Counted from the first letter of the stretch, positions 37,163-49,149 are shown. The stretch is 64,000 nucleotides of DNA from Lyngbya aestuarii BL J (GCF_000478195.2 NZ_AUZM01000001.1:124001-188000), one strand, 5' to 3'. Numbers and translations are program-made. The notes: generated from the letters alone by a model not told the origin.

Positions 37163-37600
37163 TCACAGAGAATAATAAGATGATGTTGGTTTAACCCGCT
37201 TCATTAACTTCAATTCACCGACATCGCTGGTAAACCCTAACTTTTCATAAAAAGGAATTGTCTCGGGTAAACAAACCAAAAGAAAAGCTTCTATCGATTG
37301 TAGCTGAGGATGATCTAAAAGAGACTGAATCAGAGTCTGTCCCAATCCTTGCTTTTGATAAGTCGAATCAACAATCACATCCCAAATCACAGCCCGATAC
37401 ACATAATCGGTTAAGACTCGCGCAAACCCAATTAACTTTTGATGATCTGGGTGATTAATTCCTATAATCAAATCAGAATGCTGCAACATCTTGTTAACAT
37501 CTTCAGTTGTTCGTCCTTGACCCCACCAAGTAGACTGATAGAGTCGAACTAAATCCTGAACTTGGGATTGATTAAGTTGACTGATGAATTCTATATTCAT
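37163..37600 (-). CDS. GNAT-family N-acetyltransferase
   Basis: A 145-residue single GNAT domain. The acetyl-CoA pyrophosphate-binding motif Q/R-x-x-G-x-G/A appears as YQKQGLGQTLIQSLL (about residue 85), preceded by the beta-strand AVIWDVIVD and followed by the PFYEKLGF signature. The substrate is not predictable. Single-gene unit; ATG at 37600. Confidence 0.88.
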   Translation of the reverse strand: MNIEFISQLNQSQVQDLVRLYQSTWWGQGRTTEDVNKMLQHSDLIIGINHPDHQKLIGFARVLTDYVYRAVIWDVIVDSTYQKQGLGQTLIQSLLDHPQLQSIEAFLLVCLPETIPFYEKLGFTSDVGELKLMKRVKPTSSYYSL

Positions 37601-37747
37601 AAATTAATGGAGTCTCTCAGAATCGATTGTCTCCTCAACAGGGAAAAGCGTCAACTCCCGAAACTATCGAAGTCACAACCTAGAACGCTACAATAGCCTA
37701 GTAGCCGGGGTGATGCTATCCTCACTCATCCCATCCTACAGCACCCA

Positions 37748-37770
37748 ACTCTATATATAAGGTATAGAGT
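37748..37770. repeat. Inverted repeat ACTCTATA...TATAGAGT
   Basis: A perfect 8-bp inverted repeat with a 7-base loop, in a 700-base stretch with no intact gene. No T-run follows, so it is more likely an operator or relic than a terminator. Confidence 0.45.
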
Positions 37771-37915
37771 CAGCGATCGCCATTATTCGGGTCTAGATGA
37801 GAGCTAGCGATAAGTTTAGCTAATATTTGTAATCATTCTAACTTGATTTATCAGTAATTTGTTATCCATTTTTCCCACCTATAAGTAATAGCTTATCAGT
37901 CTGATTGAAAATTCA

Positions 37916-38141
37916 TTGTTGATGATTACTCATGATATTGATGAAGCATTATTCCTTGCAAATCGATTGGTAATGATGACAAATGGCTCCCATGCAACCA
38001 TCGGTGAAGTGTTAGAAATTCCCTTTGAACGAACGAAGCGATCGCACACAAATCATGGAGGACCCAGAGTATTATAATCTTCGCAACTATGCGCTTGATT
38101 TCCTCTATAATCGGTTTGCTCACGATGATGATGCGGCTTAA
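37916..38141 (+). pseudogene. 3' fragment of a nitrate/taurine-type ABC transporter ATPase (NrtD-like), frameshifted
   Basis: Translation gives LLMITHDIDEALFLANRLVM, then MTNGSHATIGEVLEIPFERT, the H-loop region of NrtC/NrtD-type ATPases. After one frameshift near 38040 it continues as IMEDPEYYNLRNYALDFLYN, then RFAHDDDAA and a stop at 38139. All of the N-terminal part with Walker A is missing and no nrt genes are nearby. It is a dead remnant and also proof of a rearrangement here. Confidence 0.88.
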
Positions 38142-38183
38142 ATCAAGTTAAAGTTTTTTGACTCGTCAGCCGAAGATCAGTTA

Positions 38184-38226
38184 CAGGTAGGAGAGAAGTT
38201 AACCTTTTCTACCTGGATTTTTATTG
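38184..38226 (+). terminator. Rho-independent terminator after the NrtD remnant
   Basis: CAGGTAG/CTACCTG (7 bp) extends by five further pairs, two of them wobble, around an 8-base loop and is followed by GGATTTTTATTG. It lies 43 bases after the remnant's stop codon and before the large kinase gene. Confidence 0.65.
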
Positions 38227-38302
38227 TTCAACAGAAGACGGAGACTGTTCTTTCCAGGGTTCATTAAAATATAATGATATTAACTCTTGTGAGTAACACT
38301 TT

Positions 38303-41300
38303 ATGAAACCCGTCATTGGCTACCAGTTCCACGACCAAGTTTATGTCAGCTCTCGTACATTAGTTTATCGCGCCCTCCGAGAATCTGATCAAAAACCTGT
38401 TGTTGTCAAACTCTGTCGCCATCTCTATCCCAGTTTTCGTGAGCTTGCTCAATATCGCAACGCCTACGCCTTAGTCGCCAATTTAGATGTACCCGGAGTG
38501 GTCAGAATGCTGGCTCTTGAACCCGTTGAGCAACGTTTAATGTTGGTGATGGAAGATATGGGTGGAGTTTCTTTGAGCCAATACCTGAATCAACGGGGTA
38601 TTCATTGGGGAAATGATAGGAATAGTTTAACAGAATTTCTGCAAATCGCGCTACAACTCGCCGAAATTTTAGAACAGTTACACCACCATCAAATTATTCA
38701 CAAAGATATTAAACCTCATAATATTATTATAAATCCTCAAACTCAAAAAATTCAACTGATAGACTTTAGTTGTGCGTCTCAACTTCCCAAGGAAACCGCC
38801 GAAATTTGCAGCCCTAATCGTTTAGAAGGAACGCTGGCTTATCTATCGCCAGAACAAACCGGACGGATGAATCGAGGCATTGATTATCGCAGTGATTTTT
38901 ATTCCCTGGGGGTGACGTTTTATCAATTGTTAACGGGTGAACTTCCCTTTTATTCTGATGACCCTATGGAGATCATTCATGGTCATATTGCTCGTCAACC
39001 TCAACCCATTATTAAACTCAATTCTAATCTTCCCAAAGTCATCAATGACTTTGTACTTAAGTTGATGGAAAAAATGCCAGAAGCACGATATCAAAGTGCA
39101 TTAGGAGTTAAAAAAGACTTAAAAAAATGTTTGTCTTTATTGCAAAAAACAGGGAAAATTGAAAAGTTTGAGTTAGCTAAAAACAAAACAAAAAATCAAT
39201 TTTTTATTTCTGAAAAACTGTATGGTAGAGAGCAAGAAGTTAAAATATTATTGGCTGCTTTTGAGCGAATTTCTTGCCGATGTCATCGTGAACAAAACAG
39301 TGGTCAGTCCAAACTAGAATTAATGCTCATTGCTGGATTTTCAGGGATTGGTAAATCTGCACTGGTTAACGAAATACATAAACCGATTGTTGAAAAAAAA
39401 GGATATTTTATCTCCGGTAAATTTGACCAATATCAACGAGATATTCCCTTCTCTGCTTGGATTAATGCGTTACGAGATTTGATTAAGCAGATTTTGAGCG
39501 AACCTGAAAATAAAGTTCAAGTAATTACTGCAAAATTACAGCGTGCTTTAGGAGAAGAAGGACAGGTTTTAGTTGATGTTATTCCCGAGTTAGAACTGTT
39601 AATCGGTCAACAATCACCTGTGACTGAACTTTCTTTTTCGGCAAGTCAAAACCGTTTTAATTTATTATTTCAAAAGTTTATTAGTGTATTTGCTCAAGTC
39701 GAACATCCTTTAGTCATCTTTTTAGATGATTTACAATGGTCTGATTTAGGTTCATTGCAGTTAATACAGTTGCTAACAGAAGTGAGTGAATCCTGTCATT
39801 TATTATTGATTGGTTCCTATCGAGATAATGAGGTAAGTTCTTCCCATCCTTTAATGGGGGTGATTGACAATATTAAAAAATTGGGAGTTGCGGTGAATCA
39901 AATTACATTACAGCCTTTTTCTCAATCTGCATTAAATCAGTTAGTTGCTGATAGCTTAAACTGTCCTCTAGAGAAAGCATTACCTCTGACTCAACAGGTT
40001 GAATGTAAAACCCAAGGAAATCCCTTTTTTACGGCTCAGTTTCTCAAATCTCTCCAAGCAGAAGGATTGATTTTTTACGATTTAAAATACAATCAATGGC
40101 AATATAAACTTAACCCTATAAAAGTTTTAGCTCAAAATCAAGATATTATCGAGTTAATCGCGAGTCAACTCAAAAAGTTACCCCAAGAAACTCAGGAAAT
40201 ATTACAACTAGCGGCTTGTATTGGTCATCAGTTTGATTTAGCAACCTTGTCACTGATTTGGGAAAAAACTTGGCCAGAAACAGCTTCAGGGTTGTGGTTT
40301 TCATTACAAGAAGGGTTTATTTTACCCGAGGATAAAAGTTACAAATTTTATCAACAAGGCTGTGACGAAAGATTCCCTTTAACCATTCAAGAACTCAATA
40401 ATCCCAGTTATCATTTCTTACATGATCGAGTTCAACAGGCGGCTTATTCATTGATTCCTGAAGATCAAAAAGCCTCAACTCACTTAACGATTGGTAGAAT
40501 TTTGTTACAGAATCTTTCCTTGGAAAAACAAGAAGAAAAAATTTTTGATATTGTTAATCACCTTAATTACGGTATTGAACTTATAACTCAGCCTGAACAA
40601 CGAGAAGAATTAGCACGTCTAAATCTACAAGCTGGAAAAAAAGCAAAAGCATCAATAGCCTATCAAACATCAAGTTATTATTTAGATTTAGGTATTAATT
40701 TATTAGATTCTCTATGTTGGAAAACTCAGTATAATCTTGCTCTTTCATTATACGAAGAAGCAGCAGAAGCTAACTATTTAAGTGGTGAGTTTGAACCCAT
40801 GAGTTTATTGATCGATACCGTTCTAGAAAACAGCCATAACATTTTAGATAAAATCAAAGTTTATGAAATTAAAATTCAGGCTGAGATTGCTAAAGGCAAA
40901 ACTCGAAGTGCTTTGCGAACGGCTTTATCTGTTCTAGAAATATTAGGAATTTCATTGCCAGAATATCCCTGTAAATCAGAGATTTATGAATACATAAAAG
41001 CAACACAAATGGCTCTCACAGGTAGAGAAATACTAGATTTATATAACTTACCATTACTTCAAGATGAATTACAATTAGCCCGGATTAAAATATTATCAAC
41101 TTTGTTTTCGATTACATTTGTCAGTCAACCGAATTTATTACCTATAGTCGTTTGTGAGCCAGTTCGTTTATACTTAGAAGCAGGTATTTCTGAAAATTCA
41201 AGTTTTTCTTTTGCTACTTATGGCTTAATTTTATGTAGCTTAGAACAAAATATAGAAGCCGGATATGAATTTGGAAGATTGGCTTGTAAACTGTTAGAAA

Positions 41301-43855
41301 AGTTTAAAAATAAAGACAACAAAGCAAAAGTAATAAATGTTGTTTATTGTACAATTGAGCATTATAAGAACAAGGTTAGAAATACATTAGATCCTTTTAT
41401 AGAAGGTTATAAAGTGGGTTTAGACACTGGAGATTTGGAATATGGAAGCTACTGCATTCTCCATTATTGTAATTACTCTTTCTGGGCTGGAATCAATTTG
41501 AAGAGCCTAGAAACAGAAATCTCTCAGTACAGTAATTCTTTACTCAAGTTAAAACAGTACAACAACTATTACTATAATGAAATCTGTCATCAATCTGCAA
41601 TAAATTTGATTGAACCATTTAAAGATGTAGACACTCTTTTGTTATCGGGTTCTATCTACGACGCTCAAAAATTTATTCCAATTTATAAAAAGAATAATGA
41701 TCGCTATGGATTATTTCAAACTTATTTGCATCAACTTGTTCTTTCTTTTTTATTTTATAACTTCAGTCAATCTCAACACTATGCTGTTTTAGCAGAAGAA
41801 TATCTTGATGGAGTCACGGGAATGATTTATATTCCTGTTTTCTACTTCTACAGTAGCCTTTCACAACTTGCAACTTCTTCTCAAACCGAGCAAAATGATC
41901 AAGATAAAATCTTAACGCAAGTGACTAAAAAGCAAGAAAAAATAAAATTTTTTGCAGATCATGCTCCGATGAATTACTTACATAAATATCATTTAGTTGA
42001 GGCTGAATATCATCGAGTGAAGGGAGAAAAAATAGAAGCAATTGAAGCATATGATCGTGCGATTACCTTAGCCAAAGAAAACGAATATTGTCAAGAAGAA
42101 GCACTGGCGAATGAACTAGCGGCTAAATTTTATTTAGACTGGGGAAAAACTAAAATTGCTCAAACCTATCTAATCGAAGCATATTATAGTTATCTAGCTT
42201 GGGGTGCCACTGCAAAAGTTCAACACCTAGAACAATATTATCCAGATTTACTGACTCCTATTTTAGTTCGAGAGAGCGAAGATGATCCTTTACTCAGTTA
42301 TAGCTCTATTTCATCAACTGGATATTCAAATAGTTCTAGCAATAAAACGCAGAATTTACTCGATTCCAGCACCGTCATTAAAGCGTGTCAAGCTCTTTCT
42401 AGTGAGATTCAACTCGATAACTTGCTTTCTACCTTAATGCAATTGGCTATCGAAAATGCAGGAGCGCAAAAATGTGCTTTAATAGAATATAAAAATGAGC
42501 AGTTAATCTTAGAAGCAATCGCTTATGCTCCTGATCAGACTTCAAAAGATCAACCCCTTTCACGACTATCTTTTGATCGTCCTTCTCTGGCGGTAGAAAC
42601 CTGTATTAATATTCCTCAAGCTGTGATTAATTATGTTTGGCGAACTTCAGATGCTTTAGTCTTTGAAGATGCGGCAACTCAGGCGACTTGGATGAATGAT
42701 CCCTACTTACAGCAGCAACAACCGAAGTCGGTTTTATGTTGTCCAATTGCCAAGCAAAATCAAATTATTGGTATCTTGTATTTAGAAAATAATTTAATTA
42801 CAGCCGCCTTTACTCCCGAACGGTTACAACTTTTAGAGTTAATTACAACTCAAGCTGCAATTTCTCTAGAAAATGCTCGACTCTATAACAATTTAACAAC
42901 AGCTAAAGCCGAATTAGAAACAGTCAACCAAACTCTCGAACAAAAAGTGCAGCAACGCACCCAAGAACTTCATGACAAAAATCAAGATTTAGTCGAGACA
43001 CTCAAAGCATTAAAACAGACTCAAACTCAACTGATTCAAACGGAAAAAATGTCGAGTTTAGGACAGTTAGTAGCGGGAGTTGCTCACGAAATCAATAATC
43101 CAGTTAACTTTATCTATGGTAATCTTGTTCCGGCTCAAGAATATACTGAAGATCTATTAAAAGTGATTACAGCTTATCAGCAATATTATCCTGAACCCAA
43201 TACATTTATTCAAAACTTAATTGAACAAGTTGATTTAGAGTTTCTGATTGAAGATCTGCCTAAACTGTTAAATTCTATGAAAATTGGGGCAACTCGGATC
43301 AAAGAAATTGTTGAATCTTTGCGAAACTTTTCTCGTTTAGATGAAGCCGAAGTCAAATTAGTCAATGTTCATCAGGGGATTGACTCCACTTTAATGATTT
43401 TGCATAATAACCTCAAGGCAAAAGCGGATTCACCTGAGATTAAAATTGTCAAAAACTATCGAAATTTATCACAGATTGACTGTTATCCAGGCCAGCTAAA
43501 TCAGGTATTCATGAATATTATTGTCAATGGAATTGATGCTCTAAAATCCGGTCAACCCAAAGCTGACACTCCGGCAACTATTACGATTACCACAGAAGAA
43601 ACAATCAATCAAACGGTACGAATTCGCATCGCGGATAATGGCATCGGTATGAGTGAACAGGTGCAGAAACAGATTTTTGATCCGTTTTTCACGACTAAAC
43701 CTGTGGGGAAAGGAACCGGGCTAGGCTTGGCGATTAGCTATCAAATTATCGTTGAACGTCACCGAGGTCAATTACATTGTGTTTCAACTGTGGGTGAAGG
43801 GACAGAATTTATCATTGAAATCCCACTCCGACAGTCTGCTACGAGCAGAACCTAA
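38303..43855 (+). CDS. Giant Ser/Thr kinase-AAA ATPase-GAF-histidine kinase protein
   Basis: An 1850-residue multidomain signalling protein. Residues about 10-275 are a Ser/Thr kinase: VVVKLC (Lys36), HKDIKPHN catalytic loop, and DFS in place of DFG. Residues about 305-620 are an AAA/STAND-type ATPase with Walker A ([10 protein letters not shown], near 348) and Walker B ([11 protein letters not shown], near 471). A long helical/TPR-like region (about 700-1330) follows, then a GAF domain (about 1355-1535), a coiled coil, and a histidine kinase: H-box [12 protein letters not shown] with H1595, then N, G1 (DNGIGM) and G2 (GTGLGL) boxes. Cyanobacteria carry many such proteins and the signals are unknown. 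It is a single gene with ATG at 38303. Confidence 0.92.
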   Translation: MKPVIGYQFHDQVYVSSRTLVYRALRESDQKPVVVKLCRHLYPSFRELAQYRNAYALVANLDVPGVVRMLALEPVEQRLMLVMEDMGGVSLSQYLNQRGIHWGNDRNSLTEFLQIALQLAEILEQLHHHQIIHKDIKPHNIIINPQTQKIQLIDFSCASQLPKETAEICSPNRLEGTLAYLSPEQTGRMNRGIDYRSDFYSLGVTFYQLLTGELPFYSDDPMEIIHGHIARQPQPIIKLNSNLPKVINDFVLKLMEKMPEARYQSALGVKKDLKKCLSLLQKTGKIEKFELAKNKTKNQFFISEKLYGREQEVKILLAAFERISCRCHREQNSGQSKLELMLIAGFSGIGKSALVNEIHKPIVEKKGYFISGKFDQYQRDIPFSAWINALRDLIKQILSEPENKVQVITAKLQRALGEEGQVLVDVIPELELLIGQQSPVTELSFSASQNRFNLLFQKFISVFAQVEHPLVIFLDDLQWSDLGSLQLIQLLTEVSESCHLLLIGSYRDNEVSSSHPLMGVIDNIKKLGVAVNQITLQPFSQSALNQLVADSLNCPLEKALPLTQQVECKTQGNPFFTAQFLKSLQAEGLIFYDLKYNQWQYKLNPIKVLAQNQDIIELIASQLKKLPQETQEILQLAACIGHQFDLATLSLIWEKTWPETASGLWFSLQEGFILPEDKSYKFYQQGCDERFPLTIQELNNPSYHFLHDRVQQAAYSLIPEDQKASTHLTIGRILLQNLSLEKQEEKIFDIVNHLNYGIELITQPEQREELARLNLQAGKKAKASIAYQTSSYYLDLGINLLDSLCWKTQYNLALSLYEEAAEANYLSGEFEPMSLLIDTVLENSHNILDKIKVYEIKIQAEIAKGKTRSALRTALSVLEILGISLPEYPCKSEIYEYIKATQMALTGREILDLYNLPLLQDELQLARIKILSTLFSITFVSQPNLLPIVVCEPVRLYLEAGISENSSFSFATYGLILCSLEQNIEAGYEFGRLACKLLEKFKNKDNKAKVINVVYCTIEHYKNKVRNTLDPFIEGYKVGLDTGDLEYGSYCILHYCNYSFWAGINLKSLETEISQYSNSLLKLKQYNNYYYNEICHQSAINLIEPFKDVDTLLLSGSIYDAQKFIPIYKKNNDRYGLFQTYLHQLVLSFLFYNFSQSQHYAVLAEEYLDGVTGMIYIPVFYFYSSLSQLATSSQTEQNDQDKILTQVTKKQEKIKFFADHAPMNYLHKYHLVEAEYHRVKGEKIEAIEAYDRAITLAKENEYCQEEALANELAAKFYLDWGKTKIAQTYLIEAYYSYLAWGATAKVQHLEQYYPDLLTPILVRESEDDPLLSYSSISSTGYSNSSSNKTQNLLDSSTVIKACQALSSEIQLDNLLSTLMQLAIENAGAQKCALIEYKNEQLILEAIAYAPDQTSKDQPLSRLSFDRPSLAVETCINIPQAVINYVWRTSDALVFEDAATQATWMNDPYLQQQQPKSVLCCPIAKQNQIIGILYLENNLITAAFTPERLQLLELITTQAAISLENARLYNNLTTAKAELETVNQTLEQKVQQRTQELHDKNQDLVETLKALKQTQTQLIQTEKMSSLGQLVAGVAHEINNPVNFIYGNLVPAQEYTEDLLKVITAYQQYYPEPNTFIQNLIEQVDLEFLIEDLPKLLNSMKIGATRIKEIVESLRNFSRLDEAEVKLVNVHQGIDSTLMILHNNLKAKADSPEIKIVKNYRNLSQIDCYPGQLNQVFMNIIVNGIDALKSGQPKADTPATITITTEETINQTVRIRIADNGIGMSEQVQKQIFDPFFTTKPVGKGTGLGLAISYQIIVERHRGQLHCVSTVGEGTEFIIEIPLRQSATSRT

Positions 43856-43859
43856 TCTT

Positions 43860-45119
43860 TTATGGAAGATTTGCCGGAGGAAGTCTGGGGATAGATTTTC
43901 GGAGTCGCATGGCTTCGCCGACAGTCACGTTAACTTGAGCGCCAATCAACATCACTAATGAACTAATGTAAAGCCACAAAAGCAAAATAATAAACGCACC
44001 AATCGCGCCATAAGTGAGGTTATAATTGCCAAAATGGGTAACGTATAGGCGAAACAAATTAGAAATCACAGCCCATGAAATCGCGGCTAAAATTGCCCCC
44101 GGAACAAGAGGCGTTTCGGGTTGTCGTTTACTCGGCCCAAAGCGATAAATTAAAGCAAAATTAGTCGCCACAATTCCCAAAGCAATCGGCCATCGTAACT
44201 GTTTCCAGGTATTGGGTAAGGTTTTGACTAACAAACATTGCTGTACGGGGGGTTGTTCCAGACAGTCTTTAATTTGATCGAGGGGACAAGTTCCCACGGT
44301 TTCGAGAATACAACTTTGACGGGCGATAATATCAACGACCAGATCGCTGATAAAGACTAACCCACAAGCAACAATCAGCAATAGAATACTACCCAACGCC
44401 AGGGCGATCGCAATTAATTTGGCTTCCCAAAACGGTCGAAGCCGATCTCTAGGGACTCGATGAATGTGGTTGAGGGCCACCATCGCCGAACCGATCACCG
44501 CAGAAAACAGCCAAATGGAAACAACCAAACTAAAGGAAAACACCTCCCCGCTGCTGTTGAGCAACATTCGTTCCCAAACCGTCGCGATCTGAACTTGTAC
44601 TTCTTGGGGAACAATAACGGCGACGAGAGTTGCCAATTCCTGAAGGGTATTCTGCAAGGACTCCGATAAACTAATCGCCGCAATAATCGCCAATAAAGCC
44701 GGAAACAGACCTAAAATAGAGTTATAAGCCATTTCTGCCGAAAGACCATTCAGGCGTTGTTCAGCAGTGCAAATCGCGACTTGCTTGATCGTTGTCCAGT
44801 TGATATAAAGAAAAAAGCCAAAAAAGCGAAAGATCACCTGGGGGATTTTTCCGAAAATGCGTTTGAGATAGCGGTACAGACGAATCAAAAGATCGGCCGT
44901 TGTCTCCGCTGCATCTTCGAGTGAAGTCTTGAGTTTGGAATGAGAGAGGGTCTGCCATTTTGTTCGGTTAAACTCAGGTGAGATCCCAAACAGTCGAGCC
45001 ACTCGTTCAAATAAGGTTTTGAGAATAGCCCAAACCCAGGAAAATAGAGTGACTAAGAGATTGGCGACTAGCTCTGCCAACCGTTCGACGAGCCGATGAA
45101 TCGAGATCAGGTTGAACAC
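43860..45119 (-). CDS. YihY/BrkB-family membrane protein
   Basis: A 419-residue protein whose C-terminal 300 residues are the YihY fold with six membrane helices: AEMAYNSILGLFPALLAIIA, IGSAMVALNHIHRVPR, GAILAAISWAVISNLFRLYV, and YGAIGAFIILLLWLYISSL. The N-terminal 110 residues contain a hydrophobic helix and an amphipathic linker not found in the shortest homologues. The family was once misnamed RNase BN; it is probably a transporter. Start is GTG at 45119. Convergent with the giant kinase, 4 bases apart. Confidence 0.86.
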   Translation of the reverse strand: MFNLISIHRLVERLAELVANLLVTLFSWVWAILKTLFERVARLFGISPEFNRTKWQTLSHSKLKTSLEDAAETTADLLIRLYRYLKRIFGKIPQVIFRFFGFFLYINWTTIKQVAICTAEQRLNGLSAEMAYNSILGLFPALLAIIAAISLSESLQNTLQELATLVAVIVPQEVQVQIATVWERMLLNSSGEVFSFSLVVSIWLFSAVIGSAMVALNHIHRVPRDRLRPFWEAKLIAIALALGSILLLIVACGLVFISDLVVDIIARQSCILETVGTCPLDQIKDCLEQPPVQQCLLVKTLPNTWKQLRWPIALGIVATNFALIYRFGPSKRQPETPLVPGAILAAISWAVISNLFRLYVTHFGNYNLTYGAIGAFIILLLWLYISSLVMLIGAQVNVTVGEAMRLRKSIPRLPPANLP

Positions 45120-45185
45120 TTGCCGAAGTCTAAACTATCCTCATTTTAAAATGTCAGTATTAAACAGTCCCCAGAAAATTTTGAT

Positions 45186-45821
45186 ATGTCTCAGGATGTC
45201 CGGCAGTGGTTAGATGAGATTAAACGGTTAAAGCAGCAGTTGACGCAGGTGCAACGGGATCTCGATGCGGCGATAGAGAGTGCTAACCAGTGGCGTCAGC
45301 TTTATAGTACCGAAGCTCAACAACGACGTGAAGAAGTCAAACGTAACCAAGAGATGATCGCAACTTTGCGATCGCAGCTTGAACAGTTGCAACAAAAGTT
45401 CTCGGTTCCGACGTCTGAAATTTTATCGAAGGTATCGATTAACCGGGAGATTGAGCAACTGGCCTCTATAGATGAGTTGAAGGCGAAGTTAGTGGAAGTG
45501 ATGCTCGATCGCGATCGCGCTCGGGATCAAATTCGTGACTTAAGCGAGTCCCTCGAACAAGAAAAGGCGAATCATCTCCAAACCCGCAATAGTTTAACGA
45601 CGGCTTTGGGAGATACTGTGGATTTGTTAACCAAAGCCCAAGGTCAATCTTCATCGGCTCATCGGGATCAAAAGAAACCCCAAATTGAACTGTTATCTCC
45701 GCAGGCTTTTGAGGAAGAAAGTTCTTCTCAATTTGCTCAACTTCCCGAAGGGACTCAACTGCCTTTACCTCAGCTTCCGCCAACGGATGAGTCTACCTCT
45801 GAGTCTGAAGATGAAGACTAG
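45186..45821 (+). CDS. Coiled-coil protein, unknown (cyanobacterial)
   Basis: A 211-residue protein. Residues 1-75 and 95-135 form heptad-rich coiled coils (IKRLKQQLTQVQRDLDAA; LRSQLEQLQQ) and the C-terminus is Pro/Ser/Glu-rich and probably disordered. No known domain. It lies 66 bases from the divergent YihY gene and they may share a promoter region. Confidence 0.78.
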   Translation: MSQDVRQWLDEIKRLKQQLTQVQRDLDAAIESANQWRQLYSTEAQQRREEVKRNQEMIATLRSQLEQLQQKFSVPTSEILSKVSINREIEQLASIDELKAKLVEVMLDRDRARDQIRDLSESLEQEKANHLQTRNSLTTALGDTVDLLTKAQGQSSSAHRDQKKPQIELLSPQAFEEESSSQFAQLPEGTQLPLPQLPPTDESTSESEDED

Positions 45822-45851
45822 ACAGTGGGGTGCGGCGCGGGTTGAGGCAAC

Positions 45852-46943
45852 TTAAAAGCCCATAACTTTAGCCACTTCTTCAATATTGGGGGCGATCCCT
45901 TGTTTAAAGGGGTTATTGCAGTGTTCGATAGCGGTGCTAGGATCTTTTAAGCCATTTCCAGTCAGGACACAGACAATTGTGGCTCCTGTGGGGACTTGAT
46001 CTTTGACTTTGAGTAAACCTGCTACCGATGCAGCACTGGCAGGTTCACAAAATATGCCTTCTTCTGAGGCCAGTAGTCGATAAGCGGCTAATATTTCCTC
46101 ATCGGTGACAGCGGAGAAACTTCCCTGACTGGCTTGTTGGGCGGCGATCGCTAGGTTCCAACTGGCGGGGTTGCCGATGCGGATGGCGGTAGCTAAGGTT
46201 TCGGGTTGGGCAATGGGATGACCTTCGACAATGGGGGCGGCTCCGGCGGCTTGAAATCCCATCATCTGCGGGAGGCGATCGCAACGGTTATCGGCGTGAT
46301 ATTGACAAAATCCCATCCAGTAGGCGGAAATATTTCCGGCGTTGCCCACAGGGATACACAGCCAGTCGGGAGCATTGCCTAAAGCATCGACGATTTCAAA
46401 GGCTCCGGTTTTTTGACCTTCTAAGCGGTAAGGATTGACGGAATTGACTAAGGTGACAGGATAATGATCCGCGACTTCTCGGACGATATTAAGGGCTTGG
46501 TCAAAGTTGCCTTCAATGGCTAAAACTTCGGCGCCGTAGAGCAAGGCTTGGGCGAGTTTTCCCATCGCCACATAGCCATCGGGAATGATCACAAAGGCTT
46601 TTAATCCGGCTCGACGTGCATAGGCGGCCGCTGAGGCGGAGGTGTTTCCGGTACTGGCACAGATGACGGCAGAGCATCCTTCTTCCTTGGCTTTGGAAAT
46701 GGCCATCGTCATGCCTCGGTCTTTGAAGCTGCCTGTGGGGTTGAGTCCGTCGTATTTGACGTAGACTTGGACTTGTTTTCCGATGATTTGGGCAATGGTC
46801 GGGACTGGAAGCAAGGGGGTGTTGCCTTCTTGCAACGTGATCACGGGTGTTGCTTCGGTGACAGGCAGGTAGGGGCGATATGTTTCAATTAAACCAGGCC
46901 AGTTCTTGAGTTGAACTTGATTTGGCGATAGAGTCAGCGTCAT
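45852..46943 (-). CDS. thrC: Threonine synthase
   Basis: A 363-residue PLP enzyme converting O-phosphohomoserine to threonine. Hallmarks: [10 protein letters not shown], the PLP-lysine motif [26 protein letters not shown] (phosphate-binding), and [10 protein letters not shown] at the C-terminus. It is the short form common in cyanobacteria. Single-gene unit; ATG at 46943. Confidence 0.95.
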   Translation of the reverse strand: MTLTLSPNQVQLKNWPGLIETYRPYLPVTEATPVITLQEGNTPLLPVPTIAQIIGKQVQVYVKYDGLNPTGSFKDRGMTMAISKAKEEGCSAVICASTGNTSASAAAYARRAGLKAFVIIPDGYVAMGKLAQALLYGAEVLAIEGNFDQALNIVREVADHYPVTLVNSVNPYRLEGQKTGAFEIVDALGNAPDWLCIPVGNAGNISAYWMGFCQYHADNRCDRLPQMMGFQAAGAAPIVEGHPIAQPETLATAIRIGNPASWNLAIAAQQASQGSFSAVTDEEILAAYRLLASEEGIFCEPASAASVAGLLKVKDQVPTGATIVCVLTGNGLKDPSTAIEHCNNPFKQGIAPNIEEVAKVMGF

Positions 46944-47198
46944 CTCAGTTTGGGGTTTGATGTACTTTTTAAGGGGGTTGACAAATCAAAGATTAAGTGC
47001 AGTGTGGCGAATCATTGAAGTTTTCACCGTTAGGATGCTCAATCAGTTGACAGAGGAGAGGGTAAAATGCGATTCTTAATCCCAGTTTACCGTGTTTATC
47101 ACAACTGATTAGAAAAACAAAACGATTTTGCACTGCTCTTAATCAGAGTTTACGTTTAGGTTACGGTATAGTTAACACTCGTAAGTAAATATATTTAG

Positions 47199-47486
47199 AT
47201 GCCTAGTCAACTGCTGATGTCAACACATTCATCTACTTTATCCCGGCCTGAGAACTTGAATGAAACGGTTAAACAGGCTAGCCGTCCGGCAGACTCATCT
47301 GCTTCTAGACCCCTACAACTCGGCTTGATTAAGTGTCCATACAATGTTGATCAGCAAGTAAAATTGCTTCACCTGCAAGCTGAGGTGGACACGCTGCTAT
47401 TGCAACTGCAAACTCTCAAGCAGCAACGCTTGATTACTCCGATGTCAGAAGATCTCGACACCGTATCAGGCCAACACCAACAGTAA
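47199..47486 (+). CDS. Small conserved cyanobacterial protein, unknown
   Basis: A 95-residue soluble protein with a Ser-rich N-terminus and a conserved-looking block IKCPYNVDQQVKLLHLQAEV, followed by a leucine/glutamine coiled coil (DTLLLQLQTLKQQR). I recognise this block from short hypothetical proteins in cyanobacteria but know no function. ATG at 47199. Confidence 0.65.
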   Translation: MPSQLLMSTHSSTLSRPENLNETVKQASRPADSSASRPLQLGLIKCPYNVDQQVKLLHLQAEVDTLLLQLQTLKQQRLITPMSEDLDTVSGQHQQ

Positions 47487-47783
47487 GAGTACAATTTGAT
47501 TGAGCAAATGTCATTGCTCTTGTAAACTGGGAGAGGGTAACATTGCATCATCGATTTAACCTCATTCTTAATCGTCGGTTAAATTGGGTTTATCCCTGCT
47601 TTCTCGGGTGACAAAAGTAGGAAAATTGCTCTACAATTATTTTGAGCTTTCACCTCAACCCTTTAATTCCTATCTGGGAGTTAGAGTCTTTTCCAGGGTT
47701 AATTTTCCTGGTCATTGAAAACTGTATTAAGAACACGCCAACTCCACTGTTTGGTGTGGTGATTCTACTGAGAAAAATCATCC

Positions 47784-48827
47784 ATGACCCTATCTATCGA
47801 AAGTCCAGAGAGTCTAAAATCGACTCAAAACAAGTCTGATTTGCGTTTGAGAGATATTATAAAAACTTTGCCTCGTGAAGTTTTCGTCAAAAACAAACGT
47901 AAAGCTTGGAGTGTAGTCATTATCAATGTCAGTCTCGTGATTTTAGGCTACATTGCCATTGCCTTTTCTCCGTGGTACCTACTTCCTATAGCTTGGATTT
48001 TTACCGGAACTGCATTAACCGGTTTTTTTGTGATTGGCCACGACTGCGGTCATCGTTCTTTTGCCAATCGTCGCTGGGTGAATGACTTAGTGGGTCATCT
48101 GGTCATGTTACCCCTAATTTATCCGTTTCATGGGTGGAGAATTGGTCACAATCACCACCACAAACACACCAATAAAATGAGTGAGGATAATGCGTGGCAT
48201 CCCTGGACGACTGAAGTTTATGAAAACTTTGACCGAGTGACTCAGGTAGCCTATCACTTAGGTCGAGGACGGGCCTGGTGGATTGCTTCTATTTTACACT
48301 GGGGAAATGTCCATTTTTACTGGCCAGAATTTGAAGGCAAACAACGAGAACAGGTGAAGTTTTCGGCGTTAGTGGTGATTGGATTTGCTGCCATTGCCTT
48401 TCCCACAATAATTGCAACTACCGGAATTTGGGGATTTGTTAAGTTTTGGTTGGTGCCTTGGTTGGTCTACCATTTCTGGATGAGTACCTTTACTTTAGTT
48501 CACCACACTTTTCCTGATATTCCGTTTAGCACTCCCGAAAAGTGGCACGAAGCAACCGCCCAATTATCTGGAAGTGTTCACTGCAATTATCCGGGTTGGG
48601 TAGAGTTTCTCTGTCACGATATTAACGTTCATGTTCCTCACCACGTCTCCACTGCAATTCCGTCTTATAACCTGCGAAAAGCCTACAGCAGCATCAAGGA
48701 AAATTGGGGAGAATATCTCTATCCTGAACAGAATTTTTCTTGGGAATTGATGACGGAGATTACCGATCAATGTCACTTCTACGACGAAGAAAACTGTTAT
48801 AAATCTTTCAAGGAATATAATCGATAA
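47784..48827 (+). CDS. desA: Acyl-lipid omega-6 (Delta-12) fatty acid desaturase
   Basis: A 347-residue membrane di-iron desaturase that puts the Delta-12 double bond into glycerolipid-bound oleate using ferredoxin, important for low-temperature growth. The three histidine boxes are complete: GHDCGH (85-90), HNHHH (122-126) and HVPHH near the C-terminus, with the [16 protein letters not shown] context typical of DesA. The ATG at 47784 fits. Followed by a good terminator. Confidence 0.94.
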   Translation: MTLSIESPESLKSTQNKSDLRLRDIIKTLPREVFVKNKRKAWSVVIINVSLVILGYIAIAFSPWYLLPIAWIFTGTALTGFFVIGHDCGHRSFANRRWVNDLVGHLVMLPLIYPFHGWRIGHNHHHKHTNKMSEDNAWHPWTTEVYENFDRVTQVAYHLGRGRAWWIASILHWGNVHFYWPEFEGKQREQVKFSALVVIGFAAIAFPTIIATTGIWGFVKFWLVPWLVYHFWMSTFTLVHHTFPDIPFSTPEKWHEATAQLSGSVHCNYPGWVEFLCHDINVHVPHHVSTAIPSYNLRKAYSSIKENWGEYLYPEQNFSWELMTEITDQCHFYDEENCYKSFKEYNR

Positions 48828-48852
48828 AACCTTGATTTCAAGTTGATTGTAG

Positions 48853-48880
48853 AGGCGTTCTCCGAGAGCGTCTTTTTTTA
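48853..48880 (+). terminator. Rho-independent terminator of desA
   Basis: AGGCGTTCT and AGAGCGTCT form a 9-bp stem (two wobble pairs) with loop CCG, immediately followed by seven T. It lies 26 bases after the desA stop codon. Confidence 0.85.
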
Positions 48881-48936
48881 TTTAGAGGAATTATGACTTA
48901 GACCTCCTCGCTGTAAATAAACTTCATCGCTTGATT

Positions 48937-49086
48937 TCAAAGTTTTTCTTGATTAACAAGTTGTTCTAATTCTTGCGGTTCATAGCGTCCTTCTTCAACC
49001 TCTAGAGAGGCTTTGTTAATGGCTTGTGGATAGGCTTTCTCTAAAATACGATTTAATTCTTCAAAAAAATGAGCAAGAAGGAAGTC
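48937..49086 (-). pseudogene. Gene fragment, unknown
   Basis: A 49-codon open stretch without a start codon: it contains HFFEELNRILEKAYPQAI and EPQELEQLVNQEKL and ends with TGA at 48937. The regular helical composition suggests real protein sequence rather than chance. No family recognised. It lies at the left border of the island with the nuclease-ParA gene. Confidence 0.4.
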
Positions 49087-49149
49087 TCATGGTAGGATAA
49101 AAAAATTACCAGTCAATCCGATCAGATTAACATGATACGGAGTTAACCC

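Noticed and set aside
47047-47075. TTGACA followed by TAAAAT as a promoter upstream of the gene at 47199
   Set aside because: Spacing between the boxes is about 10 bases, far from the required 16-18.
47642-47839. 65-codon plus-strand frame upstream of desA
   Set aside because: It overlaps the desA start in another frame, lacks a good start and shows no protein-like pattern.
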